Below are positions 52,821 through 61,421 of a stretch of 64,000 bases of DNA, one piece after another; the first letter of the stretch is position 1, and the number at the start of each line of letters is the position of its first letter. The stretch comes from Antarcticimicrobium sp033791545. GTDB taxonomy: Bacteria; Pseudomonadota; Alphaproteobacteria; Rhodobacterales; Rhodobacteraceae. The position numbers and the translations under genes were made by a program. The notes beneath the pieces were generated by a model that was not told the DNA's origin, searched no databases, and saw nothing but the letters and a program-made list of their open reading frames with translations. The stretch covers positions 119,690 to 183,689 of the forward strand of contig JASJGL010000061.1 in the NCBI GenBank assembly GCA_033791545.1, in the 5' to 3' direction.

Positions 52821-53695
52821 GCTGCGACGAAATCACCCTGCGCATAGCCCTGAAGGTAAAGCAGCGCGGTCAGATCGCCGAAATTCACCCGCACGTCGCA
52901 TTGTGCCGCGACCGCGGGCTTGGCGTGCAGGGCCACGCCGGTTCCGGCCAGCCCGAGCATGCCCAGATCATTGGCGCCATCGCCCACTGCGATCACATCC
53001 GCCTTGGCGATCTCCAGCCGCGCGGTGACCTGCTCCAGTGCCTCGACCTTGGCCGCCCGGCCCAGGATCGGGCGCTGCACATCGCCGGTGAGCGCGCCGT
53101 TTTCCACCAGCAGCGTGTTGGCGCGATTCTCGTGAAAGCCGAGTTTCGCGGCGACCGCTCCGGTGAAGGCGGTGAACCCGCCCGAAACCAGCAGTGCATA
53201 GGCCCCGTTCGCCCGCATCGTCGCCAGCAGAGTCTCTCCGCCGGGCATCAGGGTGATCCGCTCGTCCAGCACCTGTGCGATCACCACCTCGGGCAACCCT
53301 TTGAGCAGTCCAACCCGCTCGGTCAGGGCGCCCTCGAAATCCAGCTCGCCATTCATCGCCCGTGCGGTGATGTCCTTGACCCGGTCGCCGACCCCGGCCA
53401 TGTCGGCCAGTTCGTCGATGCACTCCTGCTCGATCATGGTGCTGTCCATATCGGCGATCAGCATCTGTTTCCGGCGCCCTTGGGCGGGCTGGACCACCAG
53501 ATCGATTCGCATCTTTTGCAAGTCGTCCCAAACCTCCCAGCGGTTGCCGGGGATCTCGGGCACGGCGAATTCTGCCGCCCGTCCGGGGGCCAGCCAGACC
53601 ACATCGCCCCCACCCCATGCATTGCGCAGCGACGACAGGAGCGCCGGGTCGATCTCGGGCCCGGTCGGGGCGGTCAGCAGGGTGGCGATATACAT
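52817..53695 (-). CDS. serB: phosphoserine phosphatase
   Basis: SerB hydrolyses phosphoserine to serine, the final step of the pathway whose first two enzymes are encoded 2-4 kb away (serA, serC). The 292-residue HAD hydrolase has an N-terminal ACT-like region, motif I IADMDSTMIEQECIDELAD, motif II LLVSGGFTAFTGAVA and motif III VIAVGDGANDLGMLGLAGTG. The start MYIATLLTAPTGPE at 53695 is the family N-terminus. It is on the opposite strand to serC-serA. Confidence 0.97.
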   Translation of the reverse strand: MYIATLLTAPTGPEIDPALLSSLRNAWGGGDVVWLAPGRAAEFAVPEIPGNRWEVWDDLQKMRIDLVVQPAQGRRKQMLIADMDSTMIEQECIDELADMAGVGDRVKDITARAMNGELDFEGALTERVGLLKGLPEVVIAQVLDERITLMPGGETLLATMRANGAYALLVSGGFTAFTGAVAAKLGFHENRANTLLVENGALTGDVQRPILGRAAKVEALEQVTARLEIAKADVIAVGDGANDLGMLGLAGTGVALHAKPAVAAQCDVRVNFGDLTALLYLQGYAQGDFVAA

Positions 53696-53780
53696 GGGGC
53701 GGCTCCGGTCAGAGATGCAGATTCGCGCCGGTAATAACGCCCACAATGGGCAAAGGGCCAGCCCCGCTTGCGCACAAGGG

Positions 53781-54836
53781 TCACGGATCGCCGGTTTGCG
53801 ACATCAGAACGGCGATGAAGCGGGCGCTGGGCAGTTCGGCCAGGATGATCATCACCATGGCCGTCAGCGGGATGGCCAGCAGCGCCCCCATCATCCCCCA
53901 AAGCCCGGACCAGATCGCCAGCGACAGCAGCACGGTGAACGGGCTGAGGTTCACCGAATGGCCCAGAAATTTCGGTTCGATGTAATAGGCCACCACCATC
54001 TGCGGGACCATCAAGGCCACCAAGGTCAGCGCCGCATGTCCGAACGAGGCATATTGCACCAGGCCCGTGGTCACCGGAAAGGCCACTGCGATGACCGATC
54101 CGATATAGGGGATGTAGTTCAACAGAGCGATCACGATGGCCCAGAACACCGGGAAATCTATGCCAAGCAGCCACAGAACCCCCAGCGACACCAGCCCCAG
54201 AACCACGTTGACCAGCGTCTTTGCCGCCAGATAGCCGCCGATCTTTTCGTTGATCTGTTGGACGACTTCAAGCGTGCGCTCGGCCTGTTCGCTTTGGTCC
54301 AGTGCGCGGCGCGTCTTTGCCGGGAAACCGTCCAACTCGGCAATGATAAAGGCGGCATACAGCGCGGCGGCGACCACGATCGAGCCGGCATTGGTGATCG
54401 TGCTCAGCACGGTGGGCATCAGCGTCGTGATGTCCACCAGATCGAGAAGCCCTTCCGATAGCCGCGCCCAGTTGGGCAGCTCATCAACCCCCAGGATATG
54501 GAGGAACTGCGTCTGCAGCAGGTCGAAGTTCTGGGCATAGCGCGGGATCGCGGCCGAGATCGCGGTGGCGTTCGAGGTGACGAAGGCGGCCAGGATCAAC
54601 ACGCCGGCAACCATCCCGGCCAGCACGATCAGCCGCCGCCAGCGCCGCTGCAACCGACCAAGCAGTGGCAGCCGCGCCATCGAGTCGGCAGCGGTGGTCA
54701 GGATATAGACCACGATGATCGCCACCAGCACCGGCAGCAGAATCGACTGCCCCGCCTTGAGCAGCCAGCCGATCATCAGCAGCAAGGCAACGGAACAGGT
54801 CACCGCCAGCAATCTGTTGAGGCCCCGTGTGTGCAT
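53781..54836 (-). CDS. AI-2E family transporter (PerM-like membrane protein)
   Basis: A 351-residue membrane protein of the AI-2E/UPF0118 family with about seven to eight helices: two at the N-terminus (LLAVTCSVALLLMIGWLLK; ILLPVLVAIIVVYILTTAAD), a hydrophilic central segment (105-160), then FWAIVIALLNYIPYIGSVIAV, the diagnostic NYIPYIGS block, and a C-terminal LLSLAIWSGLWGMMGALLAIPLTA. Homologues export autoinducer-2 or act as sodium/proton antiporters; the substrate here is unknown. Start MHTRGLNRLL follows AGGGGAA. Confidence 0.9.
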   Translation of the reverse strand: MHTRGLNRLLAVTCSVALLLMIGWLLKAGQSILLPVLVAIIVVYILTTAADSMARLPLLGRLQRRWRRLIVLAGMVAGVLILAAFVTSNATAISAAIPRYAQNFDLLQTQFLHILGVDELPNWARLSEGLLDLVDITTLMPTVLSTITNAGSIVVAAALYAAFIIAELDGFPAKTRRALDQSEQAERTLEVVQQINEKIGGYLAAKTLVNVVLGLVSLGVLWLLGIDFPVFWAIVIALLNYIPYIGSVIAVAFPVTTGLVQYASFGHAALTLVALMVPQMVVAYYIEPKFLGHSVNLSPFTVLLSLAIWSGLWGMMGALLAIPLTAMVMIILAELPSARFIAVLMSQTGDP

Positions 54837-55030
54837 ATGCCGTTCCCCTGTTGCGCCCGTTTTCACCGCTGCCAGAAAATCAGTCCGGGGCGCTGGCGGC
54901 AATGGTGCTGTTGTGTCTCAGGCTTTTACCAAAGGTTTCCGATAGGCGGCAGGAATGTCGTGTTTGTTTTCTCAAGTGGCGCTCATGCGTCATTTTTGCG
55001 CTTGTGGAACCCAAGGCATCTGCTTAATCC

Positions 55031-55080
55031 GGCCAGTGGGACACCCCTCCCCAACGAGGGGCATTTATCTGGAAGGGTAG
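55031..55080 (+). promoter_or_regulatory. serC leader-like RNA element
   Basis: Directly before serC: outer stem CCAG (55033-55036) with CTGG (55069-55072), inner hairpin CCCCTC (55044-55049) with GAGGGG (55056-55061), then AAGGGTAGCTTA and the ATG. Location, size and shape fit the serC motif reported upstream of serC-serA in alphaproteobacteria (Corbino and co-workers; an Rfam family). The ribosome binding site AAGG lies inside or beside the element, so control could be translational. The ligand, if any, is not known. Confidence 0.6.
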
Positions 55081-55084
55081 CTTA

Positions 55085-56230
55085 ATGGCTATGACCAAAC
55101 CGGCATCGCGGCCGTCCAATCCGCGTTTTTCTTCTGGCCCCTGCGCCAAGATCCCCCATTTTTCCCTTGATATGCTTGCTGACGCCGCGCTTGGCCGTTC
55201 GCACCGTGCCGCTGTCGGCAAGGACAAGCTGAAGGCGGCCATCGAGGGTACGCGCGAGATTCTCGGGATCCCCGCCGACTATAAAATCGGCATCGTGCCC
55301 GCCTCGGACACCGGCGCTGTCGAAATGGCGCTGTGGTCCATGCTGGGCGCCCGCAAGGCCGAGATGCTGGCATGGGAAAGCTTTGGCTCTGGCTGGGTCA
55401 CCGATGTGGTCAAGCAGCTCAAGATCGACGCCGAAGTGAAAACCGCCGACTACGGCCAGATCGTTGATCTTGCGACTGTCGATTTCGACAATGACGTCGT
55501 CTTTACCTGGAACGGCACCACCTCTGGCGTGCGCGTTCCCAATGGCGATGCGATCCCGGCCAACCGGGCCGGGCTGACCATCTGCGACGCCACCTCTGCC
55601 GCCTTTGCCCAAGACCTGCCTTGGGACAAGCTGGATGTGACCACCTTCTCTTGGCAGAAGGTGATGGGCGGCGAAGCGGCCCATGGGATGCTGATCCTGT
55701 CGCCGCGCGCGGTGGAACGGCTGGAAAGCTATACCCCCGCGTGGCCGTTGCCCAAGATCTTTCGCCTGACCAAGGGCGGCAAGCTGATCGACGGTATCTT
55801 TACCGGTGCCACGATCAACACGCCCTCCATGCTCGCGGTCGAGGATTATCTCGTCGCGCTGGACTGGGCCCGCAAGATCGGCGGCCTGCCCGAGCTGATG
55901 AAGCGCGCGGATACCAATGCCAAGGTGCTGTGGGATTTCTGTGATCGCAACGACTGGATCGCCAACTTGGCCGAAGATCCGGCAACGCGCTCGAACACCA
56001 GCGTCTGCCTGAAGTTCACCGATGATCGGATCACCGATCCGGCGGGTTTTGCCAAGGCAGTTGCCAAAAAGCTGGAAACCTATGACGCGGCCTATGACGT
56101 CGGCGCCTATCGTGACGCCCCGGCAGGCCTGCGCATCTGGTGTGGTGCGACGATCGAGTCGGCGGATGTCGAAAAGCTGACGCTCTGGCTCAAATGGGCC
56201 TTCCAGGAAGCGCTCGCCGCTCAGGCGTAA
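55085..56230 (+). CDS. serC: phosphoserine aminotransferase
   Basis: SerC transaminates 3-phosphohydroxypyruvate to phosphoserine. The 381-residue protein is of the alphaproteobacterial type: KPASRPSNPRFSSGPCAK, then LGRSHRAAVGKDKLKAAIEG, GTSGV-like WNGTTSGVRVPNGD, ICDATSAAFAQDLPWDKLDV and the PLP-lysine block TFSWQKVMGGEAAHGML (Lys about 198). First of the serC-serA operon; serA begins 88 nt downstream. Confidence 0.97.
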   Translation: MAMTKPASRPSNPRFSSGPCAKIPHFSLDMLADAALGRSHRAAVGKDKLKAAIEGTREILGIPADYKIGIVPASDTGAVEMALWSMLGARKAEMLAWESFGSGWVTDVVKQLKIDAEVKTADYGQIVDLATVDFDNDVVFTWNGTTSGVRVPNGDAIPANRAGLTICDATSAAFAQDLPWDKLDVTTFSWQKVMGGEAAHGMLILSPRAVERLESYTPAWPLPKIFRLTKGGKLIDGIFTGATINTPSMLAVEDYLVALDWARKIGGLPELMKRADTNAKVLWDFCDRNDWIANLAEDPATRSNTSVCLKFTDDRITDPAGFAKAVAKKLETYDAAYDVGAYRDAPAGLRIWCGATIESADVEKLTLWLKWAFQEALAAQA

Positions 56231-56318
56231 CCGCGCCCCCGCGTTTCCCAGATCCCAGCCGCCCCGGAACCGATCCGGGGCGCGCGTTCCCCATATTCAT
56301 ATGCAAAGGACCAGACAG

Positions 56319-57917
56319 ATGGCCCCCAAAGTTCTCATCTCCGACAAGCTTTCTCCCGCCGCTGTGCAGATCTTCAAAGATCGCGGCATCGAGGTGGATT
56401 TCCAGCCCGACCTGGGCAAGGACAAAGATAAACTGGCCGAAATCATCGGTCAGTATGACGGCCTTGCGATCCGCTCGGCGACCAAGGTGACCGAAAAGAT
56501 CCTTGAGAACGCCACCAACCTCAAGGTGATCGGCCGGGCCGGGATCGGCACCGACAATGTCGACAAGGAAGCCGCGTCGAAAAAGGGCGTGATCGTGATG
56601 AACACGCCGTTCGGCAACATGATCACCACCGCCGAACATGCGATTGCGATGATGTTCGCTGTCGCCCGCCAGATCCCCGAAGCCAGCGCCTCCACCCAGG
56701 CCGGCAAATGGGAAAAGTCGAAATTCATGGGCTCCGAGCTGACCGGCAAGACGCTGGGCGTAATCGGGGCTGGCAATATCGGCGGCATCGTCTGCGACCG
56801 CGCCCGTGGGCTGAAGATGAAGGTCATCGCCTATGATCCCTTCCTCGGCGAGGAAAAGGCCGACAAGATGGGCGTCGAAAAGATCGAGGATCTGGACGAT
56901 CTGCTCAAGCGCGCCGATTTCATCACGCTGCACGTGCCGCTGACCGACCAGACCCGCAACATTCTGGGCAAGGAAAACCTGGCCAAGACCAAGAAGGGCG
57001 TGCGCATCATCAACTGCGCCCGTGGTGGTCTGGTTGACGAAGAGGCGCTGGCCGAGCTGTTGAAATCGGGCCATGTCGCCGGTGCGGGTTTTGACGTGTT
57101 CTCCAAGGAACCGGCAACCGAGAACCCGCTGTTCGGTCTGCCCAACGTGGTCTGCACCCCGCACTTGGGCGCCGCCACCACCGAGGCACAGGAAAACGTT
57201 GCCCTGCAGGTGGCAGAACAGATGTCCGACTATCTGCTGACCGGCGCGGTTCAGAACGCGCTCAACATGCCGTCGGTGACCGCGGAAGAAGCCAAGGTGA
57301 TGGGCCCCTGGATCAAACTGGCAGGCCATCTCGGGGCCTTTATCGGCCAGATGACCGACGAGCCGATCAAGGCGATCAACATCCTCTATGACGGTGTAGC
57401 CGCCGAGATGAACCTCGACGCGCTCAACTGCGCGACCGTGGCCGGTATCATGAAAAGCGTGAACCCCGAGGTGAACATGGTCAGCGCGCCGGTGATCGCC
57501 AAGGAACGCGGCATCAAGATCAGCACCACCAATCAGGATAAAACGGGCACGTTTGATGGCTATATCAAGCTGACGATCGCGACCGAAACCCGCGAACGTT
57601 CGATTGCGGGCACCGTGTTCAGCGACGGCAAGCCGCGCTTTATCCAGATCAAGGGCATCAATATCGACGCCGAGATCGGCTCGCATATGGTCTATACCAC
57701 CAACGAGGACGTGCCGGGCATCATCGGCACCCTGGGCAAAACCCTGGGCGAGAGCGGCGTCAACATCGCCAACTTTACCCTTGGCCGGAAACAGGCCGGC
57801 GGCGAGGCAATCGCGCTGCTGTATGTCGATGCTGAACTGCCCGCCGAGGTGGTAGCCAAGCTCAAGGCCACTGGGCTGTTCCGGCAGGTGCGCCCGTTGA
57901 CTTTCGACGTGGCCTGA
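56319..57917 (+). CDS. serA: D-3-phosphoglycerate dehydrogenase
   Basis: SerA oxidises 3-phosphoglycerate, the committed step of serine synthesis. The 532-residue long form has the NAD-binding motif LGVIGAGNIGGIVCDRA, catalytic blocks RIINCARGGLVDEEAL (Arg) and CTPHLGAATTEAQENV (His), an allosteric substrate-binding domain (about 315-450), and a C-terminal ACT domain (HMVYTTNEDVPGIIGTLGKT, residues about 450-530) that usually senses serine. The ATG at 56319 with AAAGGA upstream is chosen over one at 56301. It is followed by a terminator. Confidence 0.97.
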   Translation: MAPKVLISDKLSPAAVQIFKDRGIEVDFQPDLGKDKDKLAEIIGQYDGLAIRSATKVTEKILENATNLKVIGRAGIGTDNVDKEAASKKGVIVMNTPFGNMITTAEHAIAMMFAVARQIPEASASTQAGKWEKSKFMGSELTGKTLGVIGAGNIGGIVCDRARGLKMKVIAYDPFLGEEKADKMGVEKIEDLDDLLKRADFITLHVPLTDQTRNILGKENLAKTKKGVRIINCARGGLVDEEALAELLKSGHVAGAGFDVFSKEPATENPLFGLPNVVCTPHLGAATTEAQENVALQVAEQMSDYLLTGAVQNALNMPSVTAEEAKVMGPWIKLAGHLGAFIGQMTDEPIKAINILYDGVAAEMNLDALNCATVAGIMKSVNPEVNMVSAPVIAKERGIKISTTNQDKTGTFDGYIKLTIATETRERSIAGTVFSDGKPRFIQIKGINIDAEIGSHMVYTTNEDVPGIIGTLGKTLGESGVNIANFTLGRKQAGGEAIALLYVDAELPAEVVAKLKATGLFRQVRPLTFDVA

Positions 57918-57940
57918 TCTCCACGCGTCATGCATTGATC

Positions 57941-57977
57941 CGGGCGTCGCATCACAAGATGCGGCGCCCGTTTTCGT
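57941..57977 (+). terminator. rho-independent terminator of serC-serA
   Basis: CGGGCGTCGCATC (57941-57953) pairs with GATGCGGCGCCCG (57958-57970) with one mismatch, loop ACAA, followed by TTTTCGT. It lies 23 nt after the serA stop. Confidence 0.88.
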
Positions 57978-58007
57978 CTCCCCCTACGTTCGCAAGGGCT
58001 TGGCGGC

Positions 58008-58397
58008 TCAGATTGCGCTGCCCGATGTCGATTTCCCTGCGCTACGCAGGACCACCAAGGCAAAGATCAGGATCGAGATCAGCGTCAGCAGGGATCCGAT
58101 CTGGGCCAGCGTCTCGCCTTGTTTGGTGAGCGCCATCGCGATTCCCGGAATCATCAGCCCCACACCGGGAACAGCCGCCGCAATATGGAGCTTTGGCAAC
58201 AAACCCGCGTCCGACCCCGGCACCAGTTGGTAGTAAAACGCGAAAATCGCGAAGGTGACCCATCCCACCAGATTCAAATGTGCATGCGCCGGTGCCAGCG
58301 AATGATCCTGCGTGGCCGCCATCTGAATGCCCCAGATCATCCCAAGGATGACCCAAAGCAGTGCCAGCAACATGAAATAGCGTGCGATTCCCTTCAT
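58008..58397 (-). CDS. small integral membrane protein with a haem-copper-oxidase-like HxHLN motif
   Basis: A 129-residue protein with about four hydrophobic helices: FMLLALLWVILGMIWGIQMA, then VGWVTFAIFAFYYQLVPG, LHIAAAVPGVGLMIPGIAMAL and SLLTLISILIFALVVLRSAG. HAHLNLVGWVTFAIFAF recalls the subunit-I helix with a haem-ligand His in cbb3 oxidase and nitric oxide reductase (GHxHLxLxGW), but the protein is far too short for an oxidase. It may be a stand-alone membrane haem or assembly protein; I cannot name it. It faces the phosphoesterase gene divergently with a palindrome at its promoter. Confidence 0.75.
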   Translation of the reverse strand: MKGIARYFMLLALLWVILGMIWGIQMAATQDHSLAPAHAHLNLVGWVTFAIFAFYYQLVPGSDAGLLPKLHIAAAVPGVGLMIPGIAMALTKQGETLAQIGSLLTLISILIFALVVLRSAGKSTSGSAI

Positions 58398-58449
58398 AGT
58401 TATCCCCTCCCGTTGATCAGCCGTCTACCTGCGGCCCTGTGACTCTTGA

Positions 58450-58478
58450 ATTATACCATATTGCGCGCGCCAATATGG
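58450..58478 (-). promoter_or_regulatory. promoter with inverted repeat for the small membrane protein
   Basis: On the minus strand a perfect -10 TATAAT lies at 58455-58450. Immediately upstream, over the -35 position, is a perfect inverted repeat: CCATATTG (58456-58463) and CAATATGG (58471-58478) with spacer CGCGCGC. No good -35 hexamer is present, so the repeat may bind an activator. Confidence 0.55.
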
Positions 58479-58643
58479 CCTCGATGTCGTGCGGGCAGGC
58501 GATGCCCCGGTCCGGGTGGCAGCAAGGTGGCCCCGAATTCAAACTGCGCAAACGCGCCATGGGCCGCATGACAGGGCTGCGGCCCTTCGCCCCTTTTCCT
58601 CAGGGGACGCATAGGGCATCAAGCGGGCGAAAGGACTCTCCCG

Positions 58644-59372
58644 ATGACCGACCCGATCTATGCCGTGGGCGATATCCACGGCCATCTTGACCAACTTGAC
58701 CGTGCGCTTGACCTGATCGCTGCTGACGGAGGGCCGGGTGCGCAGATCGTCTTTCTCGGCGATCTGGTGGATCGCGGTCCCGACAGTCGCGGTGTGATCG
58801 AGCGGCTGATGCAGGGGCAGGCGGCGGGACGGCCGTGGCAGGTGCTGCGCGGCAATCACGACGATATGTTCCGCCGGGTTCTGTCCGAAGGGGCGGTGCA
58901 TAACGCGCGGATCAAATCCGGGCTGCTCTGGCCGCATCCGCGCATCGGCGGGCTGGCGACGCTGGTCTCCTATGGTGTCGCGGTCGAGGAGGGGGTGGCT
59001 GCCGCCGATCTCTGCGCCGCCGCCCGTGCGGCCGTACCGGCCGAGCATCTGGCCTTTCTCGACGCATTACCGCGCCGGATCGAACGCGAGGAACTGCTTT
59101 TTGTCCACGCCGGCATCCGCCCCGGTGTCCCGCTCAAGGCGCAGGACGCCGAAGATCTGATCTGGATCCGCGATCCCTTTCTCACGGACCCGCGCCCGCA
59201 TCCCTGGCTGGTGGTGCACGGGCATACCGCGCTGGAGTACCCGCAGCATTTTAGCAATCGCGTCGATCTGGATGGCGGTGGCGGCTATGGCCGCCCGGTG
59301 CATCCGGCGGTGTTCGAGGGGCGCGACTGCTGGCTGCTCACCGACAAGGGCCGGGTGCCGCTGAAACCCTAG
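58644..59372 (+). CDS. metallophosphoesterase (PP2A-like serine/threonine phosphatase or ApaH-like)
   Basis: A 242-residue calcineurin-type phosphoesterase. All metal-binding motifs are present: YAVGDIHGHLDQLD, FLGDLVDRGPDSRGV, LRGNHDDMFRRVL, LLFVHAGIRPG and WLVVHGHTALE. Such bacterial proteins act as protein phosphatases or dinucleoside polyphosphatases; which one cannot be told. The ATG follows AAAGGA. Its stop overlaps the end of the cysteine-synthase-like gene on the opposite strand by 4 nt. Confidence 0.9.
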   Translation: MTDPIYAVGDIHGHLDQLDRALDLIAADGGPGAQIVFLGDLVDRGPDSRGVIERLMQGQAAGRPWQVLRGNHDDMFRRVLSEGAVHNARIKSGLLWPHPRIGGLATLVSYGVAVEEGVAAADLCAAARAAVPAEHLAFLDALPRRIEREELLFVHAGIRPGVPLKAQDAEDLIWIRDPFLTDPRPHPWLVVHGHTALEYPQHFSNRVDLDGGGGYGRPVHPAVFEGRDCWLLTDKGRVPLKP

Positions 59373-60325
59373 GGCCAGAGGTCGGTCGACAGGTATTTCA
59401 ACCCGCTGTCGCAGATGATCACGCCGATCACGCCGCCCTTTTCCGGCCCCGCTAGTAGGTCCAGGGCGGCGGCCACATTGGCGCCGCCAGAGAATCCGCC
59501 AAAGATCCCTTCTTCGCGGGCCAGCGCGCGGGCGGTCTCCCGCGCGGCCTCGCCGCGGATGGCGAGATAGCCATCCACCGGCGCGCCAGACAGTTGCGCA
59601 AGGCGCTCCATCCCGTAGCCGCCGCCCTGAATCGGATGCCCCGGGTGCCGCAGCGGCTGCCCCGCCAGCACCGCCGCCCCCTCTGGCTCTACAAGATAGC
59701 CGCGCAAATCCTCGTTGCGCGCCTTCAGCGCCCGTATCGTGCCGCCATAGGTGCCGCCCGAGCCGGCGAAATCGACAAAGGCCGTCAGCGTGCCGTCCGA
59801 ATCGGCCCAAAGCTCGGGTCCCGTGCCCTCTTCATGCGCCTGTGCGTTGCCCGGATGGCCGAACTGGTCGGCGCGAAAGGCCCCGCGCGCCTGCGTGATC
59901 CGCTGCGCCTCTGTCTCGACCTGCGCCAGATCGAGGCCCGAAACCTCACCCGGCACCGATCCGGGGGCCTGATCGACCAGCACCACCTCGGCCCCCAAGG
60001 CCGCCATCATCCGCGCGCGTTCGGGCGAATTGCCCCGGCTCATCACCGCCACGAAGGGATAGTTCTTGATCGCGCAGACGATGGCCAGCCCGGTACCCAT
60101 ATTGCCGCTGGTTAGTTCCACCACCACCTGCCCCGGCACCAGCGCACCGCTGGCCTCGGCAGCCTCGATGATGCCCTTCGCCGCCCGGTCCTTCTTGGAA
60201 AACCCGGGGTTGAGGTAGTCCAGCTTGGCCAGAATCCGCCCCTCCAGCCCGCGCGCCGCGACCATCCGGTCCAGCCACACCGCCGGCGTGTTCCCGATTG
60301 CTTCCAAGATCGAATTCAAACCCAT
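59369..60325 (-). CDS. cysteine synthase-like PLP enzyme
   Basis: A 318-residue fold-type II PLP enzyme of the O-acetylserine sulfhydrylase/cystathionine beta-synthase group: LNPGFSKKDRAAKGIIEAAE with PLP Lys45, and TSGNMGTGLA (72-77 is the substrate loop; canonical CysK has TSGNTG), GSGGTYGGTIRAL phosphate loop, and GGFSGGANVAAAL. The Thr-to-Met change at the substrate loop and Ser-Lys-Lys before Asp suggest a paralogue rather than the main CysK. It lies 60 nt downstream of tdh on the same strand, so it may be co-expressed with threonine breakdown. Confidence 0.85.
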   Translation of the reverse strand: MGLNSILEAIGNTPAVWLDRMVAARGLEGRILAKLDYLNPGFSKKDRAAKGIIEAAEASGALVPGQVVVELTSGNMGTGLAIVCAIKNYPFVAVMSRGNSPERARMMAALGAEVVLVDQAPGSVPGEVSGLDLAQVETEAQRITQARGAFRADQFGHPGNAQAHEEGTGPELWADSDGTLTAFVDFAGSGGTYGGTIRALKARNEDLRGYLVEPEGAAVLAGQPLRHPGHPIQGGGYGMERLAQLSGAPVDGYLAIRGEAARETARALAREEGIFGGFSGGANVAAALDLLAGPEKGGVIGVIICDSGLKYLSTDLWP

Positions 60326-60330
60326 CTGTC

Positions 60331-60370
60331 CGCTCTTTTTCTGGCCACAAATACTCCGGGGGACCGGGGG
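60331..60370 (-). repeat. intergenic 3' motif, copy 3 (after tdh)
   Basis: On the minus strand: CCCCGGAGTATTTGTGGCC followed by AGAAAAAGAGCG, about 30 nt after the tdh stop and just before the cysteine-synthase-like ATG. It shares the GAGTATTT core and CCAG-AAAA tail with copies at 23441-23480 and 25771-25802; a diverged form (GGATATTCGGGTGAAAGG) is at 33951-33990. Confidence 0.55.
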
Positions 60371-60385
60371 CAGGGCCCCCGGCGC

Positions 60386-61411
60386 TCACCCCCAGTCCAG
60401 CACCACCTTGCCGCTCTGGCCCGAGCGCATGGCCCCGAACCCGGCTTCGAACGCGTCCGCCGCAAAACGATGCGTGATGATGCGCGAGATATCCAGCCCG
60501 TCCTCCAGCATGGCGATCATCTTGTACCAAGTCTCGAAAATCTCGCGCCCATAGACACCCTTGATTGTCAGCGCCTTGAACACGATGCGCCGCCAGTCGA
60601 CCTGCGATTTTCCCGGCGGCAGCCCCAGCATGGCGATGCGCCCGCCCATCACCAGCGCCTCGACCATCTGTTCCAGCGCGATCTGGTTGCCTGACATTTC
60701 CAGACCGACATCAAACCCCTGTTTCATCCCCAGATCCGAGATCACGTCGCGCAGATCTTTCTCGGCCGTGTTCACGGCGATCACATCGGTGACCGTTTCC
60801 GCCAGCGCTAGGCGATAGGGATTCACATCCGTGATCACCACATGGCGCGCGCCCACATGCTGCGCCACGGCGGCGGCCATGATGCCGATCGGTCCGGCGC
60901 CGGTGATCAGTACATCCTCGCCCACCAGATCAAAGCTCAGCGCGGTGTGCACGGCGTTGCCGAGCGGATCAAGGATCGCACCGATCTCGTCGGGGATCGC
61001 ATCGGGCAGGGGGACCACGTTGAAAGCCGGCAATTTCAGGTACTCCGCGAAACAGCCCTGTTCGTTCACCCCGATGCCGCGCGTTTCCGGATCGAGATGG
61101 AACCGCCCGGAGCGGGCCTGTCGGGAGTGGTGACCGATCAGATGCCCCTCGCCAGAACAGCGCTGGCCAATACTCAGGTCGTCCACATTGCGCCCAAGCG
61201 CGACAATCTCGCCGGCGAACTCGTGTCCGGTGATCAGCGGCACCGGCACTGTGCGTTGCGCCCAGTCGTCCCAGTTCCAGATATGCACATCGGTGCCGCA
61301 GATGCCGGTTTTACGGATCCGGATCAGCACATCGTCCGGGCCGATCTCGGGCACGGGGGCGTTGATCATCCACAGCCCTTCGCGCGGGTGGGATTTCTCC
61401 AGCGCTTTCAT
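60386..61411 (-). CDS. tdh: L-threonine 3-dehydrogenase
   Basis: Tdh oxidises threonine to 2-amino-3-oxobutyrate, which Kbl splits. The 341-residue medium-chain dehydrogenase has catalytic-zinc residues Cys38, His63 and Glu64, GAGPIGIMAAAVAQHVGAR for NAD, and the Tdh-typical FETWYKMIAMLEDGLDIS and MRSGQSGKVVLDWG. The structural-zinc lobe has lost all four cysteines: positions equivalent to E. coli Cys93, 96, 99 and 107 are Gly, Ser, Ala and Asp, with no gap in the alignment. It starts 10 nt after the kbl stop. Confidence 0.95.
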   Translation of the reverse strand: MKALEKSHPREGLWMINAPVPEIGPDDVLIRIRKTGICGTDVHIWNWDDWAQRTVPVPLITGHEFAGEIVALGRNVDDLSIGQRCSGEGHLIGHHSRQARSGRFHLDPETRGIGVNEQGCFAEYLKLPAFNVVPLPDAIPDEIGAILDPLGNAVHTALSFDLVGEDVLITGAGPIGIMAAAVAQHVGARHVVITDVNPYRLALAETVTDVIAVNTAEKDLRDVISDLGMKQGFDVGLEMSGNQIALEQMVEALVMGGRIAMLGLPPGKSQVDWRRIVFKALTIKGVYGREIFETWYKMIAMLEDGLDISRIITHRFAADAFEAGFGAMRSGQSGKVVLDWG

Positions 61412-61421
61412 GCTCCGGGGC

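Noticed and set aside
58456..58478. Palindrome as an FNR or NnrR box
   Set aside because: FNR-type boxes need TTG-N8-CAA; here the spacing between TTG and CAA is 7, and the flanking bases differ, so I left the binding protein open.
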